64,000 nucleotides of DNA from Sympetrum striolatum (taxonomy: Eukaryota > Arthropoda > Insecta > Odonata > Libellulidae), in NCBI GenBank assembly GCA_947579665.1, contig OX388345.1, positions 65,897,454 to 65,961,453 of the forward strand, given 5' to 3'. Below the pieces are notes generated by a model that was not told the DNA's origin, did no database searches, and worked only from the letters and a program-made list of their open reading frames with translations. Positions 36,669 through 47,911 of the stretch are shown piece by piece. A program made the translations under genes and the position numbers. Within the stretch, counting starts at the first letter, position 1. Each line of letters starts with the position of its first letter.

Positions 36669-37454
36669 CGGTGTTAAAAATTTCTAAACTATTAATTTGG
36701 AGATAAAATCAATTATTTATAAGTTAAAAACTTTATTTATAAATTTAAAAAAGATATTTTGGACCCAAGTCTTGATCTTTCGGCTCATATTTCCCAAAAA
36801 CCCTAGGTTTTCAGGTAGTTTTCGGTTACACCGCCAGTAGCGATGGGTTATACTGACCCCAAACATGAAATTGCTTTGTAGACGTTGTTATCCTAATCAT
36901 TACTATGGAAATGTTGCGATCTACTCAAATGATTTAGTATTATAGGAAAAACCACAAAGTTTACAGAAAATTTTCTGTTTAACAACAAGTATTTAAAGCG
37001 TCGAAGATACTCTCGGGATAGCAGACAGGTAAGATGTGGCTGGAGGGCCGACGTTTCGAGGAAGTATTTAAAGCTTTGAATTTGTTGCGTTTCAGACGCA
37101 ATATTGAAATGAATTGCAATACGAAGCTATTGTGCACTTTCTATTACAGTGAATTAACAAGTGCTTTTATAGTTATCAAAATAACCATGAAAAACAGAGA
37201 ATGGTAAAAATAACTTGGTAGTATGTAGCATGTACCGGGAACAGCGATTTTCTTTACGTTGTATCTATTTTTAGTATCTTACATTTTATGACGTAAACAC
37301 TCGCGTTGGCTCAAAACAAACATTTAAGCTGCAAGCAACGTGATCAATTTTGACTCTACAAGTTAATAAATAATAATAAATCGAAAGATTTATTTGTTCT
37401 CTAGCCGCAAATGTAAAATCTTCGCTAGCAATGTTTCATTCCTAGCATCCCTTA

Positions 37455-37493
37455 AGAAGTCGCCTTGGGTCAAATTGACCCAAGGCGACTTCT
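37455..37493. repeat. 39-bp perfect palindrome with 19-bp arms
   Basis: The left arm at 37455-37473 begins AGAAGTCGCC and ends GGGTCAA. The right arm at 37475-37493 is its exact complement, with a single A (37474) between them. The arms are GC-rich compared with the flanks. Perfect identity between arms suggests a recent origin or gene conversion. It is too short and too tight-looped for a microRNA hairpin. Confidence 0.9.
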
Positions 37494-37727
37494 GATTTAT
37501 TCCAAAAATTCTGTTTGGGAAAGGCTTCAGCGTTCCAAGAAACGTTATTCGATTCAAATTTATGAACGACAGGAGAAGTTTCTCATAACACGTGCTCACT
37601 TCATGCTATCACTCCGCGAGCCATAATCGATTCAAATTTTTTCAGTCCAGCGGAATGCAACTCGTATAGCCATTCTTTAAGATTTGTTTTTTCCAATTTT
37701 AAACTTTTTCTTCCTAATAACCGCTAA

Positions 37728-37755
37728 AAATTCGATAATCACAATTATCGAATTT
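37728..37755. repeat. 12-bp perfect hairpin
   Basis: AAATTCGATAAT (37728-37739), loop CACA, and the exact complement (37744-37755). Confidence 0.8.
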
Positions 37756-40332
37756 CTAAATTTTGGCATAAATACTGGTATGAGATTCTAGTTTAATGTT
37801 GAATCCCCAGCGATAACGTTTCTAAATTTCCAACAAGGTCTCTCTACAAAATCGCCAAAACTATTTGTATTAAGTGGGTATTTTCTATAGCAAAAATTAA
37901 CCAAGGACGACAAATTCGTGTTCCTTGTCAACATTTACTAGATTTGCGCAACTAAATGAGAGGATTTCCTGAATCGTTGTTAAGTCATGCGTGTTTCTGG
38001 CAATTTACCTAATTATCTATTGATTATATGTGATTAAGTTATTTAAGAGATAGTGTCTTTCATGGAAAAGCCCATTTTCATAATCAGAATTAGCCTTGAG
38101 TTGAAAAATACCAATGATTTCAAACATGTGGGAATGAACTGAAGTCGTCGCTGTCATCAACATAATTCGGGCCAATTTAAAGTGTAAAGTTAAAAATATT
38201 TTCGAATACATTCACGTGATTATTTTATTTTCCGAATAAGCTGTATTCTTCCGCCTAGGAACTTTCATAGTTCAACTATTTTCTTCCCATGCCCCATTTT
38301 AATTCACATTTTGCGTTAAAATCGATTTTGGAAGAAAAAAATACTTTACGTATACTAATACTTCCCCTAACGATCCATCTGCACAACTTAACTTGAGAAC
38401 CATGATCTTTGTATTATTCTGAAAATATCATGAGCATGCACCAACATTCCAGTAATACAATTTTATATCTATTTTACATAGTTGGCATTATTTAAAAAGT
38501 TTCCTCCATAGGTAATGCAATCCATGACTCTTTTCATATGACTCGTGATTTATTCCAATACTGGTTAAATTGTGAAAATCGAGTAATAAATCTTAATTAT
38601 AAATTCAAAATGAAGGTCATCTATGAAGTCGCTTGAATTATAGATTGCTTATGCGATGTGAAAACTAATGACAAACAATGTAAATCATTTGCTTCTGCTG
38701 TGCGCGCAATCTGCATTATGATATATTGCCGTTCGAAAAACGGCACAAAATTACTAGTAAACATTGATAATTGGAAGGTTACCCAGTCTTACTCTATCAA
38801 ATATTTCTCCGTAGATTATCTTGATCATACCTTTTATGTAAATGAGACGTTATTTCGCAATTGCGCGATTTAATTGATCACGAAGAGGAAGTTATTTTAA
38901 TCATATGCTTCGGATTAGCGCTGTTGCTATGACAGGATGTATCACATGTGAAAAAAACACATTACAGTCGCACAATAGAAATCGCGAATAGGGGCGCGAG
39001 GTCGCCTAACAAGATCTGAAAAATACGTTGGGTTGGTTGGACGTTTGGAGGAAAGTTGCGTAACTGCTATGCGAAGAGTGCGACATTTAGAGCGATGCGT
39101 TAAATTCGAGAGCAAGTGAACGGTCAAGAAGAACATCTGCTCGTGTTCGACAATTAGAAACGGTATTTATGGTGTTAAACTTGTGTTTCCAGTGAGAAGG
39201 AGTCGAATTCCTCCCCAATGGTACATATATCTTGATTTGTCGATGTTTATCAATTTATTTTGATAAACTTATCTTTCAGACAATTGATCTTCATATAGGT
39301 CACCTAATCTCACTTCATGTACAAAATTATGACCTATAAAATATAGATATAAATAACTAAAGTTTGAATCCTCCTCGAATCCATATCTTTTTCACGTGAA
39401 GTTACGTCTGATCCCAATATCAAGTGAAATTAATATGGAAATATAAAATTTTGCTTATATCCGTGATTAAAATTATATGAATATTGTTATTATTCATTTT
39501 TTATCATATTTATCAATTTTAACTAGGTTTACTTATGTTTCTCCAGAATCATCTGAATAATAAAATTAATTAAAATAAATCATGAAAATGATTCAATTAT
39601 AAAACAATTATCGACGTAAGAATGAACTATCATCTCGCAGATTCAAAAATATTTTCTTTGCCGCCTTTAATATTTCGATGAAATAAGGTAAGAAGATCAG
39701 GAGTACAGATGAAATATTTTGATTCAATTGTAAACTCTATATTGTATCTATGCTCTGGCATTATGTATAAACAAACAGCATTAACACTTTTACTTCATCT
39801 GTTTCGAGTCTTTGTTTAAGTTACTCTCCTTAACGATTATTTCAATCATGCCCCCACTTTTCGTAAAAACTCGTTATAAATTAGTTCTAATTAAGAGCTA
39901 ACCTGATTCTATCTGCCCCTTTTATAGAGAAAATTACGTAAATTTCGCTTTCCTCACCGAGCTCTAATGCTAACGTTGAAAACATTTTAACGTGCAATGG
40001 CCATACAACCTACAATAGGATTCAAGGAGTGAGGAGTGTCATTAATCAGCGCAATTCATACATTAGTAGTTTTCACATTAACACTACCTTGATGAAAAAA
40101 ATAAATGAAACTTCCTTCTTCCCAGTCTTCCACAAAGATTGACAAATGAAACATTTTCCATTCATCAGGATTGGGTATATATATAAGGAATCTTTAAACG
40201 ATATTCTCGCGTGTTTAGTTAGCCTAAAATTTCTTAGGAAAATATCAAATAAAGCTTTCCTTTTGGCTTTCTTGAAGTTTCCCTAAACATTTCCACGAAA
40301 ATCAGCAAAAACTACTCATTGTCGTATATTTG

Positions 40333-40355
40333 CGAAGGAATCGATCATTCCTTCG
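40333..40355. repeat. 9-bp perfect hairpin
   Basis: CGAAGGAAT and its complement flank CGATC. Confidence 0.65.
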
Positions 40356-40529
40356 TTTCCCAAACATTTCGCTGCCATTCGCGAAATTTGGGCCTCTTCT
40401 TCAGTTAGAGTGTAGTAGTATGCCAATAAGTCGAAATACTGTCCTGTTCAAAACCACTTAAGCATGCTATTACAAATACCGCAATTTCTCTTAAAAATCA
40501 AGATTTTTAGTTGCACCCTCTTATTGTCT

Positions 40530-41080
40530 TCAGTACTCGGGGGCGCAATCCAAAGAAGATACCTTTCGCCATTGTGTGTTGGGAGATTTCCTTCTAACTT
40601 CAAAGCCCTCTAAGGTCAGCGAAAGGGCTATACCCTGGGTGTTCTCACGGCGACAGATGAAAAAACTTGAGACGACTTGCAAAGTTTTATGTGACGAAAA
40701 TTCCCACAGGGGCAGTGGCACTTAGTTCCGTTCCGGCACTTCCTCGGTTTAGGATTCCGTCTTCCTGAAGTACAAAACATTTTCTGGATAGAATTACTCC
40801 CCTGGGAATATTCGCGTCAGGGCTCGTAATTATTGCAGTGCAAGAGCGTAATTCCTCTCGTGTGGTCGCGCACCTCCTCACGTGAGAAGTGGAGGAACGG
40901 GAGCTTTCGGAAGTATTGAGATATTTTGACCGTTTCCATTTCTGGCGCTCGTTATGTACTGCAATGGGTATCATTTTCGCGATTTCCAGAAAAGATTAAA
41001 CTCGGGATGCAGGAAATTCAAGCTATTCGTCGAGCGAAATCGCTTTTCCTTGAATCGTGGAGCAAGGAGATTTAATGTGG
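40530..41080. other. CpG-retaining patch
   Basis: Moderately GC-rich with kept CpG. Minus-strand frames of 63 and 95 codons match no family. Confidence 0.3.
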
Positions 41081-41559
41081 AAGGAGGTATGTTTTCGACG
41101 TTTGAAGTATTCTCGCTTCATTAGATTCGCGTAGGATAAGGCTTCTTTATTTTATAGTTGCATTTTCGGTTTAATTCGGTTTCGAAGTATTTCCTTTTGT
41201 CTGAGTCAAAATCGTTGATGTTGTGGTGGATGTTAAAGAGTAATTCCTTGAAGAGAGGTGTAGTAGTCTATATCCAATACAAACCTTCAATTGCAGCTTC
41301 AAAATCTTGCGTTAATTTCGTGAAAAACTCGATTCAACGTTAGAGCAATAAAAGTTTACTCCATAAAGGCCTGTGTAAGGAAAGTAAAGGAAAGGAAAAA
41401 TGCTCGCTCTATGGACAGGAAGCAATTTCTGAGTCAAAGTAGCGGATTGAACGTATTTCGGGAAAAGCATTCTTTCACTAAATTCCATTGAATGCATTTT
41501 TATCGAAAGAATGCGCATGGAAAAATACCGTTGATCTGGGAAATAGTTACACTTGGCTG
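41081..41559. other. Non-coding DNA, nothing recognised
   Basis: A 61-codon plus frame at 41158-41343 and the C-terminal part of a 125-codon minus frame (41312-41689) overlap here. Both look like chance. Confidence 0.45.
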
Positions 41560-42210
41560 GGTCACACACTCCCTGCAGTCCGAAGGTTAGAAATCTCGGA
41601 ATAAAAATCGCGAATCCCATTTGCATTCTCTTTTTGCAAGCGTTGGAAGAGTTGGCAGTAGCTTGCGACATAGCTACGCACTTCGTCACCTTTCCTCCCC
41701 TCTCTCCTCTTCCGTATTCCCCCGATTTAGCACCTCCCCTTTCTCACCCTTCTTTCTGCACCTCGTGAACCGAAGAAATCCTCCGAAGGACGTCTTTTCC
41801 TCTCCTTAGCGGGCGCCGTACTTTGGGACAGGCCTGCCAACGCGCCAGACTGAAATAGAAACGGTCGAAGACGAGCAGACTGGAAGTTGCGACGGTCATT
41901 CTTTCTCTGGAATGTTTCCTCCGAATGCTCTTGTCGATGTCTGTACTTCGAGTCAGCTCGAGAGATTCCAGAGGCGGTATCATAGGGTTCACGATCAGAT
42001 GGAGCTTCAGTGGGCTGCATTTGGCATTTGGGAAGATATAAGATGGCAGGACCAGATGCAGGATCAGTTAAACAGAAGTTACATTCCAAACAGTAGCGGA
42101 TACATCTATCACATGTACAACCAGAAGTTCAACTTCTCATTTACATGGATATTTCAATCTGATTACTACTCCATCTCTCTGCCCGTTTACGTTAGGAAAT
42201 AGTATGAACA
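41560..42210. other. CpG-retaining patch with short pyrimidine tract
   Basis: A small CT tract (about 41690-41765) joins a GC-richer stretch to about 42000. A plus frame at 41912-42202 (96 codons) has a protein-like composition (Trp, Gln and Tyr rich) but resembles no family I know. Its GC-rich first half overlaps 120- and 82-codon minus frames. Confidence 0.3.
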
Positions 42211-44623
42211 TATATAGTTTCAAGCTCGACAAGATAGGAGGATGAACTTAAAAGTAATTTACAATTCGTCGATTGCAAAGGCCGCAGAAACTTTATTGAA
42301 GGCCACATACGACCTGCTGGTCGAGAGATTTGAACCCCTTCTTAGGAAATATTCGTCCAAAATGAGTTCATAATATTAACTGGTAATGCAGGAATGTATT
42401 CCAGGAATAACGAAGATTTAAGAATATTCTTAAGGAGTCGATATTAAGATTTCACCTTTTCTTTTACATGGTTTAATTTATTACAATAAGTGTAAGACAG
42501 AGCCGAGAAAACCTTTGTGTGAAGATTACAATATGTATACATTAGATTTGTATGAAGATTACAGATAACAGAATGCTTAACATAAAGATAAAACAGAAAT
42601 GAGACTGACAGCTAACAAAGTGGTTCATTTTCTTTGCGAGTCACACCTAGAAATACGCCTCCTACGATTAAAAAAAGCTTTCACTAAAGTAACTCTAAAG
42701 TTACGGATTTTTTTTTTCGAAGTACCTACAGCACTATTAGTATGCTATAATTTAAGGACGTAAGAGAAAGAAAGAAAACGGGACTGATTAATTAATCTAT
42801 TTTGGGAAATTTACTTCTAAATATAAATCACTGATTGACTTCTTTGACTTCATTAGAATTTATGGCTGAAAGTTTACTTAGTTTAGAGATAAAAGTGTGT
42901 TATTCTTTTATGAAACAATAAGGGTAAATTACGTGGAGATATTTACCAAAATAGGATCAATGCGACCAATGAAGCTGACATTAAAGTCATACGTCACCGA
43001 TTGGAATTTCACTCACATATTTCAGATGTCTTATTATAAGTAAGGAAATGTTTTAAAACAGTTATTTATTACAGTTTATTATTGCTTGGATTTTTGTTTT
43101 CTTCCAGAGAATATCACTATTCCTGAAATTATCTTTTTTAATGTTTAAATTCCAAATATATAAAATTTATTTCTATATTTTTTCCACCACATTAAGTCCG
43201 GTAAAATCGTTAAATTAAGAATAAAGCATTTGAAACATCAAAAACATAATTTGACAAAATGTACCTTTTGTATACAAAACTCCGTTTCAGCGAGCGTTGT
43301 CATTTTATCGTAGTCCTGAGATAATTTCTCCTTCAAAGAAATTTTAGTTGTACCTGATAAAATTATCTTGATAATTGTCAAAGTATCTAGCACAACATTT
43401 AATGGAGTTAATATCCCTTTTTGAGTTTTCGGAGCATTTTATTTAAGGTAAACATGAAATTAGGAAGGGAAACGTTATAGATGTAGAACACTGAAAAAGT
43501 CATACTTTTTCGTTATAAACGAGAATGAACGAGGTCAAAGAAGTGAAAAAATGTACCGATTAATTTCGCGGGTAATCAAAATACAGCACGAATACAATGA
43601 TATAAGATTCAAGATAATTTTTGATAAGAAGTAATGATTACACTTAGAAATAAGTTATGAAAATGGATTGGGTTCAAGCAGGTTTAACGAATGGATTGGT
43701 GATGGGAAAGGATTCGATTAAATTATGGAAGGGATCAGGAAATTAGCCTTTGTTCCACGTAGATAATATTTCTATTCCCCTTTCACATGGTTTTAATGTA
43801 AGATCTCACGAGACGGCAATAAATTGATGAATGTAGAGATTTTATAGATATTATTTGTACAAAGTATGTGCAAAGATTAGATATACTTAGTACAAAGGGG
43901 CTTGAAAATTACATTTCAAAGTGAAAATTTAATGTTCAAAAGATTCATTACAGCCCGTACTTTGCCAAAGCCAAAAGCCAAATCTTTGATATTTCAAAAC
44001 AGTTAAAATTTAATTAATGGCTAGGCAGCTGCGAGCATAAGCAACATTGACAGTTTTGTAACCACCCACTGGTACACCAATCTTCCTCACTAAACCCGCA
44101 AATTTCGAAATCAAACCTACAACCTACGAAATCACGACTATTGCTGAACAATTGCGTAAATTTCCATTCTCCGCTTCCTTTTAGAAGAGACTCACTTATC
44201 ACGTAAAATCCTGTTAAACAAAATTTCATTCTCCGCCCATTGTCAAACGGGGAAAACGCTGTTTGACCAAGAATTTAGTGGCGTTTCATTTCTTTCTCTG
44301 ACTGTGAAATTATGTGCTCAAACTTTGATGAATCCCACAAGGCCATGTCCTATTTTCTGCCGAGTTTCGCGCTGTTCGTTTCCCTCCGAATCATCGATCG
44401 CATTATTAAAAATAACGCCCTTTATCTCTCGAAGGTTGAAGTTTTTCACTTGGAATATTTATATCAAAAGCTCCAAAAAAATCTCTTCTGTTTGTTGTTT
44501 AAAAAAGAGTTATCAAGGAAGGAGAATGGTGAAAGTAAATGAAATAATCAGTTGATTTGAATAAATAACAATAGAACAATAAAGTACTCATCCTAAATGC
44601 CAATTGTAATGCTATATAACATC
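42211..44623. other. AT-rich non-coding DNA
   Basis: No gene is recognised. A lone box-B-like word (complement of GAGATTTGAACCCC) lies near 42325-42338 without a tRNA fold. Confidence 0.5.
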
Positions 44624-44954
44624 AGCTACCAAGAGGCAGTAGGGTGAAATGAGGCTTACTATATAGGCAGGATGAGGAGTGAGTTAGTTTCCCCTTGCTT
44701 TCCTAACCAATCCAGAATAATATATGCAGTATACGTTCACCAAAGTGAAGCACAATGACTCTGCAAGTGACGTTTTTCTTGGCTTTCCATAAGGAGAGAC
44801 CTAAATCAGTGCAATTATTCAACATCGTTCATAAATCAGTAACTTTTTGTCATCAAAACCACAAATTAGTCTGACAGAAATAAATCAAAGATTCAATAAT
44901 TTTTTTTCTCTATCCTTTACCAAATGAAAAATATTTCATTCATCAGGATATTGC
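44624..44954 (+). repeat. Dispersed repeat, copy 1
   Basis: It aligns head to tail in the same orientation with 62269-62577. Shared segments in order: GCT.C.AAGAG, GGTGAAATGAGG-like, AGGCA.GATGAGGAGTGAG, TAGTTT.CCCTT.CTTTCCT, AAGTGAAGCACAATGACTCT, TTTCT.GGC.TTCCATAAGG, AGAGACCT.. ATCA.TGCAATTATTCA, and CCAAATGA.AAATATT.CATTCAT. No open frame is kept. Length and lack of coding fit a SINE or short non-autonomous element; no pol III boxes are obvious and no target duplication could be fixed. Confidence 0.8.
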
Positions 44955-45070
44955 ACCAAAAACAGAATAATAGAATAAACGATGTGTAAAAGACAAAATT
45001 AACAGAAACGGAGGTGCGAGGCTCAAAATGGCGGAGTGAAAAAATAAAGAAAAGTAACAGATTTTCCAAT
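44955..45070. other. Spacer, nothing recognised
   Basis: Short AT-rich spacer between two repeat-like blocks. Confidence 0.4.
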
Positions 45071-45360
45071 TGGATGTACGCTCCCGTGCTAGACGAGATT
45101 CGAACTTTCACCATTGTTTGACCTAGTGGCATATAGGCGCGTGCGGCGGGATAAAAGCTAAATTACCTTATGGCCTCTTACGAAAGTCAAAAAGGTTCGA
45201 TCGGTGGATATAGTGAGTGACCGCCATATGAAGTTCGAAACAAGGGCACGAAATCGTTTTGAACCTTCGACCGTTTTTTATCGCCGAAATATAGCGATAT
45301 CAATTGATTTTTAACGAGGTGTCGCCCATTTTCATTCTCTAACCAAGGCCGAAAAAGTCG
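45071..45360 (-). repeat. Possible tRNA-related SINE
   Basis: On the minus strand a perfect box B, GTTCGAATCTC, lies at about 45087-45097, preceded by a box-A-like CACTAGGTCAAAC some 30 nt upstream. The block is richer in CpG than its flanks. No acceptor stem or second copy was found, so the call is tentative. Confidence 0.35.
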
Positions 45361-47430
45361 AAGCTCTTTCGAAATGTCGGAAATTAGTTTTCTGCCACCT
45401 GAGGAAAATGATATAATATAATATTTGGGTAATTATAGTTATCTAGTTATTCCCCCTGTAGACTAATTTTGATGGTGCTTATTGGTGATAAAAATTTGCC
45501 ATTAAGAAGGTGCTGTTAGAGTGGAGAGAAAGGCCATTGCTGAATTTACTAGTGTTAAGGACATATTGAATGAAATTACATAACGAACGCACACATTTTC
45601 CTCCATAAGCACCCGTAAAATTATTTCTAATAGTGAAATATGAATCGAATAAATTTCTTGCTATTTAAAATCTTTTTTAGGATGATAAGAATTTTTCGTA
45701 CTAAATCACATCAAAAACTACTCATTTTTAGATATTTTCAAGTAATTATTGCGAAGACATCCTATATGAAATACACAAATTCATCATTGGTTTTCCAGAT
45801 ATTTTGGTGCTAATTAATATCATCCAGTATCAATGGGGAACAATACCTGCAGGATGTTGGACATCTGGAAAGAAGCGAACGATTTTATACCTAAGATAAT
45901 GGCTTTGTATGGATTACGAGCGATATCTTCAACGTCGATTGATGATCGAGAGAAAAACTTATGTCACAACCATAATGTTGTCGTCATGATATGCGGCATC
46001 GTTGTGAAATTAAAATATAAACCTATGTAAATCGTAGTGGACTTCCGTTTTCTTTCATGAAGACCTCAAAGTTTCTGCTGTACGAGGTTTGAATGCTGAA
46101 ACAGATATCGAACAATATTAGAGTGCAAATCGTTATAATCGAACAACATACAAAAATAGTAACAATACATACAACATCGAAAAAATATTCCGACTCGAAA
46201 AGTGAACAATGACATTACTTAAATACTCCATATTCTTGTATCCAGCGTACATTACACTAATTATCATTTTATTTATCTGTGATTATATTTTTATAATTTA
46301 TGTTGAAAGTTAGAGGAAGGTTAAATATTTCTCTTCGTGTTATGTAATGTACAACAACTATATAGAGAACAGAGAATGAAATACCATATTCTGATTTTGG
46401 CCTAGTAATACCGAAGTCCTGCAAATGTGTCTCCTGCAAAATTATATCGTTCTTTCAACCAATCTACAGGGAAAATATAGCAAAGAAAAATTCACTCTGC
46501 AATCCACTTTATCTTTAGGTAATAATTAACATATTTTTTCTCTCTGTGGTAGGAACTTTTCAGATCTTTTTCATACGTCTACTTCTAATTAGACATAAAT
46601 TTAATCTTGAATTACAGATATTACAGAATTTATAATCTAATATATCACATCGCCGAGACTTTCCTTGATTTGTCTTTTATTTTGCTCAAAATTACTCAAA
46701 AGGATACTTACTTTAGATGTCAGCAATACTTCGCTCTTTTGAACGAACGGCGAATAAAATATTTTTCATATTTGACATTCCATCAAGCGTTGGAAATCTG
46801 TAAATTTCGAAAACTCGTTGAACAGAAAAAAATGTTAGAAATATTATAATCTCGGGTCTAAAGGAAAATCCATTATTATACTGAAGCATAAGGGTGATAT
46901 TACCGCTATGAATCCACGATGAGCGAATAATGTCCAGGTGCACGTCCTTTCATCGAGCCTAGACGATGCGTGGACAGGAAAATGTATCCTCGATGAGATG
47001 TTTGGTGATCTGTTAAAAATATAACTGCTGGTACGAGCATTAAAAATAAAGGGAGCAATAAATCAGTGGCTCGGCAGGAATCCAAATGTCGCGACGACAT
47101 GACTGAAACGAGCTCTCCATCTGCCGATCAGAATTGAATGTGTACGAAACGTGACGACAGCCTAAATATGATTTGAATATCCTGTAATTTATTTTTTCGT
47201 CTAGAGATGTATAGATTAAAAAAAGCACGATATCTGAGACATCCTTGCAAAGAGTAGCGTCAGCTCTCATTTTTACGGGTGATTGAGCTTGCAATCAGTT
47301 TCCAGCGTTCAATATTGATACACGTGAGATGTTGAAATATTCCTCCCCTATGAATCCGTTCTTGGTATTGTTCTGACTATTGAACGATTTTTGTCTTCGT
47401 GAAAACCTCACGAGTAATTACTTTATTTGT
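45361..47430. other. AT-rich non-coding DNA
   Basis: No gene or bounded repeat is recognised. Confidence 0.5.
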
Positions 47431-47571
47431 TTTAAGTAATATTCTTTTTTTTCATCCTAGATGTTACTAATGTTATAAATAATAAGATCATCGTTAGTAT
47501 CATACGTCTTTGGTAAGTATGTTATTATTTTCCACATCAATATCGCTTCTGTTCCGTATTGCATACTCCCT
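47431..47571 (-). repeat. Left arm of a long inverted repeat (partial second element copy)
   Basis: This is an inverted, diverged copy of 47727-47865. Shared segments, read on the plus strand of this arm: TTTAAGTA.TATTCTTTT, CATCCTAGAT.TTAC, TTATAAATA, ATCATCGTTAGTA, TATGTTATTATTTTC, CATCAATATCGCTTCT, TTCCGTATTGCATA. It lacks both terminal repeats of the full element at its right and appears to be a truncated copy in the opposite orientation. Confidence 0.8.
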
Positions 47572-47648
47572 TGTCGATTTTTTCTAGCATCGTTTTTTAG
47601 TCAAAAATTATTCTACATCCTTTTCTTACATTCTTTTTACTAACTTGA

Positions 47649-47911
47649 AGAGTATCAAACAAAACAAACGAAACTGAGCCTGAAAATGACATCATTTTGG
47701 GGAAGTAAGTACAGAAGAGAGAAAAGGAATATGCAATACGGAATAGAAGCGATATTGATGCCGAAAATAATAACATGCTTGTCAAAAAGATACGGTACTA
47801 ACGATGAATATGGTATTTATAATTTTGGTAATATCTAGGATGGGACAAAAGAATAATACTTAAATAATGTCATTGTCAGGCTAAGTTTCGTTTGTTAAGT
47901 CTGATACTCTC
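47649..47911. mobile_element. MITE-like element with about 50-bp terminal inverted repeats
   Basis: The left terminus (47649-47697) and the right terminus (47865-47911) are inverted copies sharing AGAGTATCA, AACAAACGAAACT, AGCCTGA and AATGACAT. The interior (47727-47865) is also present in inverted form at 47431-47571, so two copies lie head to head. There is no transposase frame. A target-site duplication is not evident, so the superfamily is left open. Confidence 0.68.

Larger units (their letters stand above)
35901..40529. other. AT-rich non-coding DNA with several palindromes
   Basis: No gene is recognised. The stretch holds perfect inverted repeats at 36636-36668, 37455-37493, 37728-37755 and 40333-40355, listed separately where long. 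Confidence 0.5.

Noticed and set aside
39360..39375. GTTTGAATCC word resembling box B
   Set aside because: No stem can be formed and no box A precedes it.
41912..42202. 96-codon frame with Trp/Gln/Tyr-rich peptide
   Set aside because: It looks somewhat protein-like but matches nothing I know, and 120- and 82-codon frames overlap its first part on the other strand.
42318..42340. Box-B-like GGGGTTCAAATCTC on the minus strand
   Set aside because: No box A or T-arm pairing around it; a single 11-mer match is expected by chance.
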